Source: Nitrospira sp. (GTDB lineage: Bacteria; Nitrospirota; Nitrospiria; Nitrospirales; Nitrospiraceae). Taken from it: a stretch of 64,000 nt of DNA. The stretch covers positions 483,501-547,500 of the forward strand of contig JARFXO010000002.1 of NCBI GenBank assembly GCA_029194665.1, given 5' to 3'. The notes under the pieces were generated by a model. The model was not told the DNA's origin. It saw only the letters and a list, made by a program, of their open reading frames with translations, and did no database searches. Shown one piece after another: positions 46,193 through 56,444 of this stretch (within the stretch, counting starts at the first letter, position 1; each line of letters begins with the position of its first letter). A program made the translations under genes and the position numbers.

Positions 46193-48832
46193 ATGTCCAC
46201 CGAGCCTACCCTTACTCGCACACAGCGCCTGCTGAGCGCATGGGTTCTCCTCGTTCAGCGGCATGCCGTCGCCGTTCTCGTGAGCACGGTCCTGCTGACG
46301 CTTGGGACTCTCTATTACTCCGCCGCCAATTTCAAGATGAACGCCGACATCCATGCCATGATGTCCGACAAGCTGTCCTACCGCGGATTGTACAAGAAGT
46401 TCTCCAAGGCCTTTCCACAACAGAGCGACACCGTCGTCGTTGTCATCGATGGCATCACCTCGGAACAGGCAGAGGCAGCACGGAAAGCTATCGCCGAGCA
46501 ACTGAGAAAAGACCAGGCGCTTTTTTCCGACGTCTATGAACCAGGGGCCGGGGGGTTCTTTCAACAGAACGGCCTCCTGTACCTGAACACCGAAGAACTG
46601 GAGAGACTCGGAGACCGACTCTCGGCAGCCCAACCTTTTCTGGCGCTTCTCTCCAAGGACCTCAGCATCCGCGGGCTTTTCCAGGTCGCTGAAAAGGCCT
46701 TGGAGCAAGGAGATCTCGGTGAGGCCCAAGACCGTACTCTTGCCCTACTACTCGATGGGATGAACAACGCCTTCGCCAGCGCGGTTCACGGAACAGTCTA
46801 CCCGATGTCGTGGGAGGGCCTGGTGTTCGGCGCAGAGCAGACCGCGAGGCAACGCCGCCAGTTCCTCATACTGAAGCCACGAGTCGCGGATGCATCCCTG
46901 TCTGCGGGAAGCGTCCACATCGAGACCGTTCGCCGGGTTGCCGGGCAGTTCGGCTACAATCAGACCGGAACCGCGCGAGTGCGGATCACGGGAGATTTTG
47001 CACTTGCTTACGAGAACCTCCTGGAAGTCCGCAATAGCACAGGAATTGCCACTGTCGCGTCGCTCCTTCTTGTGGCGCTGGTCCTTTCTGTGGGCCTCTA
47101 CTTCTCATGGCGCCTCATCTTTTGCAGTCTTGTCACATTGATCACGGGGCTCATCTGGTCCACGGCATTCGCCCTTGCCACCGTGGGCAGTCTCAACATG
47201 ATCTCCGTCACCTTCGCCGTCCTTTTCATCGGACTGGGCATCGACTACAGCATACAGTTCTGTCTCAGATATCGGGAACTGCTTCTGCAAAGCGGCCATC
47301 AGCAGAATAGCATCATTTCGACAGCCACCAGTGTCGGCAGAAGTCTCTTCTTCAGCGCTGCCACCACGGCACTCGGCTTCTACTCCTTCGTTCCCACTGC
47401 CTATGCAGGAGTGGCTGAACTGGGCTTCATCTCAGGGTCGAGTATGTTTATCAGCTTCTTCGGAAACATAACCCTTTTGCCCGCTTTGCTGACCGTCCTC
47501 CCCGTGAAGGAGTGTCGGCAGTGGGAGCCCTCCTGGCCGTGGCTCGTCGACCTGCCGTACAAGTACCCGCGCGGCATCGTCGCCGTCGGTGCATTGGGGG
47601 CGTTGGCCTCTCTCTTGGCCGTTCCACGAGTCTTCTTCGACTACAACACCCTCAACCTCCACGACCAGTCATCAGAGTCTGTGGCAACTATGAAGGAACT
47701 CTTCAATGACCCTAAAGGTCAGCCATGGACCATTTCGGTGCTTGCGGACAGTGAGGACAAAGCCCTTCGTCTCGCCGAGCAGCTGAAGCGCCTTCCAGAA
47801 GTCAGAACGGCCGTCACGATACATGATTTCATCCCGGACAATCAGCAGGACAAGATCCTTCTTATTTCCGATATCGCTCTTTTCATGTCACCCGAGCTCG
47901 AGCGGCCTCATGTCACGGACCCCACCTATGAGCAGAACATTCAAGCGCTTGCACGCCTAGAGCGGTCTCTCGAGAGCCATCTCAACGGACTAGGGCATTC
48001 CACCAGAGAGTCGGCCCAGAAGCTTTACGATAGCATCAAAAGATTTAGGGCCCTTCTTGAAGACAGCCGGCGCGGCTTGTCCGCCCTTGCCCTGCTCGAC
48101 GAGAGTTTGACGCCCGGGCTTTCCATGCTCCTCGAAAGACTTGGGTCATCGCTGCAGCCAAGCCTGATAGAGGGACCATCCTCCCTTCCTCGAGAATTGC
48201 GGAGCCAGTACGTATCCGGGGACGACCGCTTCCGAGTTCAGGTGTTCCCGCGGGACAACATCACAAATTTGGCAAGTCTGGAAGGATTTGTCCGTGCGGT
48301 CCGGTCGGTGGCGCCGACCGCGACCGATACACCTGTGGCGGTGTACGAAGCAGGCATGGCCATAGCAGCCTCTTTCAGGGAGGCCTCGCTTTACGCGGTG
48401 ATCATCATCTGCAGCTTTGTGCTCGTCGGTCTCAGAAGCAGGTCCAAGACCCTTCTGATACTCACCCCCATGGCGCTCGCCTTCCTTCTCACGGCCGCCG
48501 CATCGGTGTGGCTCGCAGTCCCGCTCAATTTCGCCAACGTCATCGTTGTGCCTCTCATTCTCGGGATCGGGGTCCACAGCGGCGTCATATTCATCGTCCG
48601 CGACTGGAAAGACCCAAAGCGGGAGGACAACCTTCTGAAGTCCAGTATGGCCCGCGCCACACTGTTCAGCAATTTGGCCACGATGATCAGTACTGCAAGC
48701 CTCGCCTTCTCTCCACACCAGGGGATTGCGAGCATCGGTATACTCTTGAGCATCTGTCTTGCGTTTCTCATTCTTTCGACGCTGCTGTTCCTCCCGTCAT
48801 TGATCGTGCTTCTCAAAGTCCGGGTTGGGTAA
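46193..48832 (+). CDS. hpnN: HpnN-like RND/MMPL hopanoid transporter
   Basis: An 879-aa RND-superfamily protein with one N-terminal helix, a large periplasmic loop, five helices including a sterol-sensing-like block (ISVTFAVLFIGLGIDYSIQF), a second loop and five more helices (VIVVPLILGIGVHSGVIFIV). The GLGIDYSIQF and GIGVHSGVIF repeats are the usual proton-relay regions. HpnN moves hopanoids to the outer membrane. It is probably co-transcribed with hpnM. Confidence 0.9.
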   Translation: MSTEPTLTRTQRLLSAWVLLVQRHAVAVLVSTVLLTLGTLYYSAANFKMNADIHAMMSDKLSYRGLYKKFSKAFPQQSDTVVVVIDGITSEQAEAARKAIAEQLRKDQALFSDVYEPGAGGFFQQNGLLYLNTEELERLGDRLSAAQPFLALLSKDLSIRGLFQVAEKALEQGDLGEAQDRTLALLLDGMNNAFASAVHGTVYPMSWEGLVFGAEQTARQRRQFLILKPRVADASLSAGSVHIETVRRVAGQFGYNQTGTARVRITGDFALAYENLLEVRNSTGIATVASLLLVALVLSVGLYFSWRLIFCSLVTLITGLIWSTAFALATVGSLNMISVTFAVLFIGLGIDYSIQFCLRYRELLLQSGHQQNSIISTATSVGRSLFFSAATTALGFYSFVPTAYAGVAELGFISGSSMFISFFGNITLLPALLTVLPVKECRQWEPSWPWLVDLPYKYPRGIVAVGALGALASLLAVPRVFFDYNTLNLHDQSSESVATMKELFNDPKGQPWTISVLADSEDKALRLAEQLKRLPEVRTAVTIHDFIPDNQQDKILLISDIALFMSPELERPHVTDPTYEQNIQALARLERSLESHLNGLGHSTRESAQKLYDSIKRFRALLEDSRRGLSALALLDESLTPGLSMLLERLGSSLQPSLIEGPSSLPRELRSQYVSGDDRFRVQVFPRDNITNLASLEGFVRAVRSVAPTATDTPVAVYEAGMAIAASFREASLYAVIIICSFVLVGLRSRSKTLLILTPMALAFLLTAAASVWLAVPLNFANVIVVPLILGIGVHSGVIFIVRDWKDPKREDNLLKSSMARATLFSNLATMISTASLAFSPHQGIASIGILLSICLAFLILSTLLFLPSLIVLLKVRVG

Positions 48833-48924
48833 CTGGCATGAGCCGCCTGGATCAGCCGAGGACCGGCAGGTGAGGAACGGGCACAAGAGCTGTGTGGTCT
48901 GATTCACCGAGCTGTCCGCTAGGG

Positions 48925-48960
48925 AACACCGGCCCTAGCGAACTCCCTAGGGAAGGTGTT
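48925..48960. promoter_or_regulatory. nested hairpin between hpnN and sulfotransferase gene
   Basis: AACACC...GGTGTT (6 bp) encloses CCCTAG...CTAGGG (6 bp) with an 8-nt loop. It lies 92 bp after the hpnN stop and about 50 bp before the sulfotransferase start. No U-tract follows, so attenuation or RNA processing is more likely than simple termination. Confidence 0.45.
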
Positions 48961-49006
48961 ACAAAAGGGCCGTGATCAACGTCCGGTGTCTCAACAGTTC
49001 TCATTG

Positions 49007-50323
49007 ATGGATAAAACTCAGGGAACAGAAGTTACCGTTCATCCTCTGGGACACACCGACATCCCTCCCACAGGCGGCGGTTGGCCAGCCCCCCCTCGAC
49101 AGCGCTGGAGGGTGGGACGCTCCTTCCTCGTCCACGCCATCAACGCGCTGAGCGGCACTGTCGGTCAGGCAACATGGGCAAGCCTTGAGGAAGAGGAACT
49201 CATAAAGGCGGCAAGCCGCCGGGCCGGCCATGACGACTTTGGTGACGCATCCTTTCGAGAACCCCTCCGTCGCCTCCTTTCGTCCTTTCAGACGGAAGCA
49301 CATCTTCACCCTCTGGGGCGACTGGCCGCTCGTCGCGAACTGACCATGCTCCTGGTCAACCGCTTGCGGCTGCAGGAAAATCGCAGGCGTCATCCTGGTA
49401 TCGTCGAGCAGCAAATTCGACGACCGATCATCATCACGGGCCTGCCCCGCACCGGGACGACGTTTCTCCATGGCCTGCTTGCCCTTGACCCAGCCAACCG
49501 GGTTCCACGCACCTGGGAAACCCTGTATCCCAGCCCGCCGCCAGAGGCGGAGACGTACCATGTTGACCCGCGCATTGCTCTGGTTGATCGTCAGCTCCGC
49601 TGGTTCCATCGAATGGTTCAGGACGTCAACCGTGTACATCCCATCGGTGCAAGGCTTCCCGAGGAGTGTCTCGTGCTCCTTGGCCATTCGTTCATGAGCT
49701 ACCTGTTCGTGGCGAGCCACCGCCTGCCGTCCTATCTTGACTGGCTTGAATCTCAGGACCTCCGCCCCTCATACGAGACGCACCGTAGATTCTTGCAGCA
49801 CTTGCAGTGGCGTTGTCCGGGTGAGCGGTGGGTGTTGAAGACGCCGGCTCACATGTTCGATTTCGAGGCGATGTTCGAGACCTACCCTGATGCCTGTGTC
49901 GTGATGACACACCGCAACCCCATAGAGGTGATCGCCTCCAATGCCAGTCTGACGGCAACTCTCAAATCTGCCTTCAGCGACGAGGTTGATCCTGTTGAAG
50001 TAGGACGAGAGTGTACTCGAAGGTGGTCTGAAGGTCTCCGCAGGGCTCTGCGTTCGCGCGACCGCGGCTGCGTTCCCTCAGACCGCTTCCTCGATCTCTA
50101 CTACACCGACCTAGTCGCTGACCCGGTGGCAGCTGTGGAACGAGTCTATAGACATTTTGACCTGCCCTTGCCCGACGGACTTCGGGACAAGGTTCGGGAA
50201 TCTGTCAACAGGAACCCGAAGAATCGTTTCGGGACACACCGGTATAACCTCCATGACTTTGGTTTGGATCTTCAGGAGGAGGAGAAGAGGTATGCCGCCT
50301 ACCGGGAACGTTTTCGCTTGTGA
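49007..50323 (+). CDS. sulfotransferase family protein
   Basis: A 438-aa protein from the ATG at 49007; a GTG at 48956 inside a hairpin is an alternative. The PAPS 5'-phosphosulfate loop is IIITGLPRTGTTFLHGLLA and the 3'-phosphate site is probably VVMTHRNPIEVIASNASL. It therefore likely moves a sulfo group from PAPS to a hydroxyl. Following hpnMN, a lipid or polyol acceptor is possible but unproven. Confidence 0.88.
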   Translation: MDKTQGTEVTVHPLGHTDIPPTGGGWPAPPRQRWRVGRSFLVHAINALSGTVGQATWASLEEEELIKAASRRAGHDDFGDASFREPLRRLLSSFQTEAHLHPLGRLAARRELTMLLVNRLRLQENRRRHPGIVEQQIRRPIIITGLPRTGTTFLHGLLALDPANRVPRTWETLYPSPPPEAETYHVDPRIALVDRQLRWFHRMVQDVNRVHPIGARLPEECLVLLGHSFMSYLFVASHRLPSYLDWLESQDLRPSYETHRRFLQHLQWRCPGERWVLKTPAHMFDFEAMFETYPDACVVMTHRNPIEVIASNASLTATLKSAFSDEVDPVEVGRECTRRWSEGLRRALRSRDRGCVPSDRFLDLYYTDLVADPVAAVERVYRHFDLPLPDGLRDKVRESVNRNPKNRFGTHRYNLHDFGLDLQEEEKRYAAYRERFRL

Positions 50324-50939
50324 TGTCGGCACGCGTTGTCTAGGAAGCCGTTTGCTTTTGCTGACCGTCTAGTACTACTGCGTCATCAAACTATCGTGGG
50401 TGATCTGCCTAGGCTGCACGAGACACAGGACAGAGACCAGAGCATCGATCGAGATTGAATCCGACACATCGCTTCAATCGACGACGGCACATACCGCTCA
50501 GACCGCAGTGGCAGTTCCCCGTGGTTTGAACCCGCTGGGTAGGCGAGCGGCGTGGGGGAATGAAAGCGACAAAGGGGGGAAAGCCGAGCGCGCTCGGCGG
50601 CAAGGAAGGCGAGGTCACCGTTTGTAAAGGTCGAATCACCGGACGGTTTTTCATATTCATATTTCGCCCTCCACTCCCAACTGAAATCGCAGATCTACGA
50701 TCGCGTCACGAACATGCTATGTGGATACTCCAGTTCGGTCGACGTCAAAGAGATCCGCATCTTCGGCAGCGTCAAGCCTCAACCTCGAACGGTCAAGTGC
50801 TGGGCCTGTTTGAGGCTGCCGCCAAATCAGCCGAGCAATTCATGAATCGCTGTCGATTTGAGGCCCACTGGTTCGACTACCGGATAGAGAGACCACTTTT
50901 AAGGTTCTTACCTACATAAGCTCAAGACGAGACACTGCC
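50324..50939. other. intergenic stretch with coding remnant
   Basis: No intact gene is seen. Around 50650-50830 one frame gives protein-like text (LKSQIYDRVTNMLCGYSSSV, EIRIFGSVKPQPRTVKC) without start or clean end, probably a decayed gene I cannot name. Confidence 0.35.
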
Positions 50940-51143
50940 ATGCGATGCATGATCATTGTCAAAGCCACGAAGAAGTCGGGAGCCGGGGTGATGCCAAGTG
51001 AGCGGTTCTTGACAGAGATGGGCGAATACAACGAAGAATTAGTGAACGCGAGCACGATGCTCGTCGGCGAAGGGCTTCAATCGAGTTCGAAGTGCGCGCA
51101 CGTGTGTTCCCCAGAAAACCGCTTGCGCCCGGAATCAACCTGA
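50940..51143 (+). pseudogene. YciI/DGPF-family fragment
   Basis: The sequence MRCMIIVKATKKSGAGVMPS and GEYNEELVNASTMLVGEGL is the N-terminal third of a DGPF-domain protein. After about residue 50 the frame degenerates and the DGPF motif is absent, so the gene is truncated. A related intact gene lies at 38145. Confidence 0.7.
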
Positions 51144-51185
51144 CGGCAAAAGAGACGCATGCACAACGTGATAAAGGAGAACATC

Positions 51186-51617
51186 ATGCACATTCAACCT
51201 TATCTGTTTTTCAACGGACGGGCGGAGGAGGCGCTCCATTTCTATACCCAGGCGGTCGGCACCGAAGTCACCACGCTGATGCGCTTCAAGGATAGTCCTG
51301 AAGGCTCCTCCACCAACATGACTCCGAAAAGCTGGAACGACAAAGTGATGCATGCCAATGTTCGCATCGGTGATACGCAGGTGATGGCTTCGGATGGTTG
51401 TAGCCAGGAGCCGTTGGGCTTTCACGGGTTTTCGCTCTCTCTATCCGTCCGCACGGTCGCGGAGGCTGAGAAATGCTTCAGGGCTTTGGCCGACGGAGGC
51501 AAGGTGGATATGCGGCTCAGCGAAACATTCTGGTCCCCTCGATTCGGTATGCTCACGGATCGTTTTGGCGTAGCCTGGATGATCGGCGTATTCGACGACA
51601 AGACAAAGACTACATAA
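51186..51617 (+). CDS. PhnB-like VOC family protein
   Basis: A 143-aa protein. The ATG at 51186 has AAGGAGA seven bases upstream. QPYLFFNGRAEEALHFYTQA, DKVMHANVRIGDTQVMASD and the closing DRFGVAWMIGV are typical of PhnB-like proteins. It follows the broken YciI gene, a common pairing. Function unknown. Confidence 0.92.
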   Translation: MHIQPYLFFNGRAEEALHFYTQAVGTEVTTLMRFKDSPEGSSTNMTPKSWNDKVMHANVRIGDTQVMASDGCSQEPLGFHGFSLSLSVRTVAEAEKCFRALADGGKVDMRLSETFWSPRFGMLTDRFGVAWMIGVFDDKTKTT

Positions 51618-51794
51618 TTGTTTATCATCACAATCGATAACTGGGAGCAAATCAACGGAAGGCCACCACGCAGTTGAAACAATTGGCAGTCACCACATGG
51701 GCCGGGCGTTCGCGGGCGCCGGCATCGGCGCCCACGACGAAGCGGCCGACGGCTGCCCGCCGAAAGACGGTTATCGAACGAAAGGAGCCAGGCA

Positions 51795-52979
51795 ATGAGC
51801 GCGGTTCGACTATTGGTCGGCACCCGCAAGGGTGCATTCATTCTGACATCGGACGGGAAGCGGAAACAGTGGACTGTTGACGGCCCCCGCTTCGGCGGCT
51901 GGGAGCTGTACCATCTGAAGGCCTCGCCGGCCGATCCGGATCGCCTCTATGCCTCCCAAACCAGCAGTTGGTTTGGCCAGGTGATTCAACGCTCGGACGA
52001 CGGCGGCAAGACCTGGACCCCGCCCGGCACCAAACCAGAGGACCTCATGGGAGCGGACGGCACGTCGAAGGGCGAGAGCAATATGTTTCTTTATGACGGC
52101 TCTCCAGAAACCGGGCAGCCGCTCACCACGCACCAATGGTACGACGGCACGCAGCGTCCCTGGGAATTCAAGCGAGTCTGGCACCTGGAACCGTCCATGA
52201 CCGACCCCGACACAGTCTATGCCGGTGTGGAGGACGCAGCGCTCTTCAAGTCCACGGACGGCGGCAAGACCTGGGTGGAACTGGCCGGACTGCGCAGCGC
52301 CAAGGGGCAGCTCTGGCAGCCGGGCGCCGGCGGCATGTGTCTGCATACCATCTTGCTGAATACCGGACAGCCGGACCGCATGTTTGTGGCGATCTCGGCC
52401 GCGGGCACGTTCCGCAGCGACGACGCGGGGCAGGCGTGGCGGCCCACCAACAAAGGATTGCGGTCGAAGTACGAGCTGCCCGATCCGGATGCGGAGGTGG
52501 GCCATTGTGTCCACAGCATCGCGCTCCATCCTGAGCGGCCACAGGTCCTGTTCATGCAAAAACATTGGGGGGTACTACGCAGCGACGACGCCGGCGAGTC
52601 GTGGCAGGAGATCAGCGGCGACCTGCCGAGCGATTTCGGGTTTCCCATCGCCGTCCATGCGCACGAGCCCGATACGGTCTATGTCGTGCCGATCACGAGC
52701 GATTCCGAACATTATCCGCCGGAGGGGAAGTTACGGGTGTACCGTAGCCGGGCAGGAGGCAATGAGTGGGAGGCGCTGACGAAAGGGCTGCCGCAAGCGC
52801 ATTGCTATGTCAATATTCTCCGGGACGCGATGGCCGTCGATGAGCTCGATCCCTGCGGCATCTATTTTGGGACGACCGGGGGGCAAGTCTACGGTTCATC
52901 CAACGGCGGCGACAGTTGGGCGCCGATTGTGCGCGACTTGCCGGCGGTGCTATCGGTAGAAGTGCAGACACTCGAATAA
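51795..52979 (+). CDS. BNR/sialidase-like beta-propeller protein
   Basis: A 394-aa protein without a signal peptide. Five Asp-box-like motifs ([40 protein letters not shown]) mark propeller blades of the BNR/VPS10/YCF48 type. The catalytic Arg/Tyr set of true sialidases is not evident, so it is unlikely to be a sialidase. AAAGGAG precedes the ATG. A MoaD-like gene remnant follows, an arrangement I know from related genomes. Confidence 0.85.
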   Translation: MSAVRLLVGTRKGAFILTSDGKRKQWTVDGPRFGGWELYHLKASPADPDRLYASQTSSWFGQVIQRSDDGGKTWTPPGTKPEDLMGADGTSKGESNMFLYDGSPETGQPLTTHQWYDGTQRPWEFKRVWHLEPSMTDPDTVYAGVEDAALFKSTDGGKTWVELAGLRSAKGQLWQPGAGGMCLHTILLNTGQPDRMFVAISAAGTFRSDDAGQAWRPTNKGLRSKYELPDPDAEVGHCVHSIALHPERPQVLFMQKHWGVLRSDDAGESWQEISGDLPSDFGFPIAVHAHEPDTVYVVPITSDSEHYPPEGKLRVYRSRAGGNEWEALTKGLPQAHCYVNILRDAMAVDELDPCGIYFGTTGGQVYGSSNGGDSWAPIVRDLPAVLSVEVQTLE

Positions 52980-53051
52980 GAAGTACTGAGGACTGAGTGC
53001 TGAGTGGCAAGACAATCCCGCGATACAGCGTTGCGAGAGACGGGAGAAGAC

Positions 53052-53341
53052 ATGATCCGCATCGTCCTTCCTCAACATTTGCAACTCTCGCGCGTGTCAG
53101 CGGCGAAGTGACTCTTGAGGTCGACGGTCCTGTGACGCAACGGTCGGTGCTCGATGCGCTTGAAGCTCGCTATCCGGTGTTGCGCGGAACCATCCTCAAC
53201 CACGTAACAAAGTGGCGATGACCATTCCTCCGCTTTTTCGCATGTGAACAAGACCGATCACATGAACTACCGGATACTCCCCTCCCCGAGGCGGTCGTGG
53301 CAGAGGCAGCACCATTTGTTAAACGTCGGCGCGATGGTTGA
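53052..53341 (+). pseudogene. MoaD/ThiS-family protein, frameshifted
   Basis: The start [10 protein letters not shown] is followed, after a frameshift near 53080, by [20 protein letters not shown] and [17 protein letters not shown], then an in-frame TGA at 53219, then PFLRFFACEQDRSHELPDTP. Together these form a ubiquitin-like MoaD/ThiS protein with two lesions. The usual C-terminal Gly-Gly is not seen. Confidence 0.7.
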
Positions 53342-53407
53342 CGGGTGAAGAGTGACGTCGCACCACCCCCTTGAGCCGTCCTAGTCAATACGCCATACTA
53401 GATAACC

Positions 53408-56020
53408 ATGGGTGCATCATTTGTATCGCCATGCGAAACGATGGAAGAACGCTATCGCACCTTGCTTGAGGTGGCGGAAGCGATTTCCGTGCATCGCGAC
53501 CTTAAGGAACTCTTTCGCGACCTGGCTCAGCGACTACCTCGTGTGGTGTCATTCGAATATATTGGACTCATTCTGCATGACCCGTTGCGTAATGTGATGA
53601 GAAGTCACATTCTCGAAACGAACCAGCCCGAGCCGGTCCAGGATGGCCTTGAGCTGCCGGTGGAAGAATCCGCCTCAGCCTGGGTACTCAAACACCAGCA
53701 GCATCTGGTGATGCCATGTCTAGAGGAAGAAACCCGTTTCCCCAAAGTCGTCGCGTTCCTGCAAGGGCTGAACGTACAATCCGGTTGTTTTCTGCCGCTG
53801 ACGACGGCGGTGCGCAGATTAGGAGCGATCGGATTCGGAAGTATGGCCCCGCACGCCTTCGGGGACTCAGAACTTGAATTCTTGAACCAGGTGGCCAAAC
53901 TGGTCGCGGTTGCAGTTGACGATGTCTTGAACTATCAAGAAGCGCAGACGTCTCAGCAGCAACTGGCCCAGGAACGAGACCGGTTGCGGCTTCTCCTGGA
54001 GGTGACGAAATCCATTGCGTCACATCGCGACCTCGGAGAACTGTTCCACGATCTCGCCCAGCGGCTCCCCCAGGTCGTTCCATTCGATTTTATCAACGCT
54101 GTCTTGCACGAATCCGCGCGCGATATCATGCGCCTCTGGCTTCTGGTGACCTCGATACCGAGCTCGATCAGCCCCGGGATCGAAATTCCTGTCGATGAAT
54201 CTCCCGGCGGATTGGTGTGGAAAACCCAACAGCCGTTAACAGTGGACGACATCGCGCAAGAGCACCGTTTCCCGAAGTTGATGGCAATGTTCCGAGAGAA
54301 CGGCGTCCAGTCCTTTTGTGTGATACCACTCACGACGGCACAGCGGCGTCTAGGCGCCATGGGATTTGGAAGCTTGCAGAAGAAAGCCTACCAAGAACCC
54401 GAGATCACCTTTATGCAGCAGGTGGCAAACCAGGTAGCTGTCGCCGTAGACAATGTGCTGCACGAGGAAAGTGCCCTGTCCTCGCAGCAACAATTGGAGC
54501 ATGAACGCGACCGGCAACGCCTGCTGTTGGAAGTGAACAATGCCGTGGTCGCGCATCTGGACCTCGACGCCCTCTTCGTGGCCGTCAGTACCTGCTTGAG
54601 AAAAGTGATTCAGCACGACGGGTCCAGCCTGCTGCTTTGCGACGAGGAGACCGGCGAATGGCGTATTCATGTATTGGATTTTCAGAAGAATGAAAGTTTC
54701 GTCGAGGAAGGAACCATCGAGGAGAGTCCGGAATCCCCGTCCTGCCTCGCGATTAACACGGGCAAAGCCGCGTTGTTTAGAGAACCGGACCTGAAAGAAA
54801 TGGCGACCTCTTCACCTTGCGCGCAAGACCTGCTCGATCGCGGAGTGAAATCGTTCTGCTCCCTGCCGCTCCTTGCGCACAAACGCACGCTCGGCGCATT
54901 GAACGTGGGGCGACGAAGGGATGACGGCTTTACATCGGAGGACGTCGAATTGCTGAGCCAAGTCGCGCAGCAAGTTTCCATCGCGGTCGAAAACGCCTTG
55001 GCTTATAAACAAATCGCCCAGTTGAAGGACAAGTTGACGGAAGAAAAACTGTACCTTGAAGAAGAAATTCAGACGGACTACAACTTTGAGGAAATTGTCG
55101 GCGAGAGCCGTGCCCTCAAGCAGGTTCTCAGGCAAGTCCAAACGGTCGCTCCCACGGATTCCACGGTCTTGATTCTGGGTGAAACAGGCTGCGGGAAAGA
55201 GCTCGTTGCCCGCGCGCTCCACAATCTGAGCACCAGGCGGGAACGCACGTTCGTGAAACTGAATTGCGCCGCGATCCCGACGGGCCTGCTCGAAAGCGAA
55301 TTGTTCGGACATGAAAAAGGGGCCTTTACCGGTGCGATTGCGACCAAGGTCGGCCGGTTTGAATTGGCTGACCGGGGAACGCTTTTTCTCGACGAGGTGG
55401 GAGAAATTCCCCTGGAACTCCAGGTCAAGCTCCTTCGGGTACTCCAGGAGCAGGAATTCGAACGGCTGGGTGGCACTCGCACGATTCGCACGAATGTGCG
55501 GGTCGTCGCAGCCACGAATCGCGACCTCGCCCAAATGGTAGAAGAACAGAAGTTTCGCAGCGATCTCTACTACCGACTCAAAGTCTTCCCGGTCACCGTC
55601 CCGCCGCTTCGGGAGCGTCGGGATGACATTCCGTTGTTGGTCCGACACTTCGCGCAGAAATTCGCCCAACGGATGAAGAAACGCGTCGAGACGATTCCAA
55701 CCGAGGCCATGAAGGCGCTACAGAATTATTCCTGGCCGGGTAACGTACGTGAGCTGGAAAACTTTGTCGAGCGCGCCGTCATCCTGACGCATGGGCCGGA
55801 TCTCTACGTGTCGCTGGCCGAATTGAAACCGACACCGAGCCACCTGGAGAATTCCGTGGCGATCACTCTCGAACAGGCCGAGCGCGAGCATATTCTGAGA
55901 TCCCTGCGCGAGGCCAACTGGGTCATCGGCGGTTCTGCAGGCGCAGCCACCAAGCTCGGCATGAAACGGACCACGCTCCAATCCAGGATGCAGAAGCTCG
56001 GGATTGCCCGCCCTCGCTGA
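53408..56020 (+). CDS. sigma-54-dependent activator with three GAF domains (FhlA-like)
   Basis: An 870-aa enhancer-binding protein. Three GAF domains (about 15-180, 195-355 and 375-545) start with LLEVAEAISVHRDLKELF-type helices. A short coiled linker leads to the AAA+ domain: Walker A GETGCGKELVARAL, GAFTGA loop in GHEKGAFTGAIATKV, Walker B LFLDEVGEIPL, and the arginine region RSDLYYRL. A Fis-type helix-turn-helix (GAATKLGMKRTTLQSRMQKL) ends it. There is no receiver domain, so it responds to ligands or redox through the GAFs. Targets are unknown; two sigma-54-like boxes occur at 8069 and 12587. Confidence 0.95.
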   Translation: MGASFVSPCETMEERYRTLLEVAEAISVHRDLKELFRDLAQRLPRVVSFEYIGLILHDPLRNVMRSHILETNQPEPVQDGLELPVEESASAWVLKHQQHLVMPCLEEETRFPKVVAFLQGLNVQSGCFLPLTTAVRRLGAIGFGSMAPHAFGDSELEFLNQVAKLVAVAVDDVLNYQEAQTSQQQLAQERDRLRLLLEVTKSIASHRDLGELFHDLAQRLPQVVPFDFINAVLHESARDIMRLWLLVTSIPSSISPGIEIPVDESPGGLVWKTQQPLTVDDIAQEHRFPKLMAMFRENGVQSFCVIPLTTAQRRLGAMGFGSLQKKAYQEPEITFMQQVANQVAVAVDNVLHEESALSSQQQLEHERDRQRLLLEVNNAVVAHLDLDALFVAVSTCLRKVIQHDGSSLLLCDEETGEWRIHVLDFQKNESFVEEGTIEESPESPSCLAINTGKAALFREPDLKEMATSSPCAQDLLDRGVKSFCSLPLLAHKRTLGALNVGRRRDDGFTSEDVELLSQVAQQVSIAVENALAYKQIAQLKDKLTEEKLYLEEEIQTDYNFEEIVGESRALKQVLRQVQTVAPTDSTVLILGETGCGKELVARALHNLSTRRERTFVKLNCAAIPTGLLESELFGHEKGAFTGAIATKVGRFELADRGTLFLDEVGEIPLELQVKLLRVLQEQEFERLGGTRTIRTNVRVVAATNRDLAQMVEEQKFRSDLYYRLKVFPVTVPPLRERRDDIPLLVRHFAQKFAQRMKKRVETIPTEAMKALQNYSWPGNVRELENFVERAVILTHGPDLYVSLAELKPTPSHLENSVAITLEQAEREHILRSLREANWVIGGSAGAATKLGMKRTTLQSRMQKLGIARPR

Positions 56021-56284
56021 TGCTGACCTTTCGGCAAACGCCGAGATATCGACAGATGTCTTTCGTCACAAGCGGCTCGCTCCCTCCAACTGCTTCACCC
56101 TAATTTATCTGAACTCACATATTTGTTCCGCACTTAGAGAAACACGACCTCAACGCTTGTTCCTTGGAACAATCATTGCCATGACTTAAGAACATCACAG
56201 AACACTCGCAACGCAGTTGGGCGATCTTGAGAGGCCGGTATGGATGTAACTGCTCATTTCGTGACTCAGCAGAGAGAGTTCATT
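56021..56284. other. stretch without recognisable gene
   Basis: I see no gene. The region lies between the activator gene end and the epimerase remnant. Confidence 0.4.
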
Positions 56285-56444
56285 GGACTGTCTGATGGCC
56301 GAACGGTCGCCGCCATTTCGAGAGGGCGGCCTGTCGATGATGACGCAGATCCGTGGCGAATCGAACGTCAAGGCGAAACGTGAGTTGGGATGGGAACCAA
56401 CGTATCAGACCTGCAGGCAGGGGTTTGTCAAGGGGCTTGGCTAG
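56285..56444 (+). pseudogene. NAD-dependent epimerase/dehydratase, C-terminal remnant
   Basis: One frame reads LMAERSPPFREGGLSMMTQI, RGESNVKAKRELGWEPTYQ and ends KGLG-stop at 56442-56444, the usual tail of SDR epimerases. The stop codon lies inside the CTAG target duplication of the next element. The NAD-binding part is not present upstream. Confidence 0.7.

Noticed and set aside
51810..52565. 251-aa minus-strand frame
   Set aside because: Antisense of the BNR protein, whose Asp-boxes and ribosome binding site are clear.
54812..55669. 285-aa minus-strand frame
   Set aside because: Antisense to the AAA+ domain of the sigma-54 activator.
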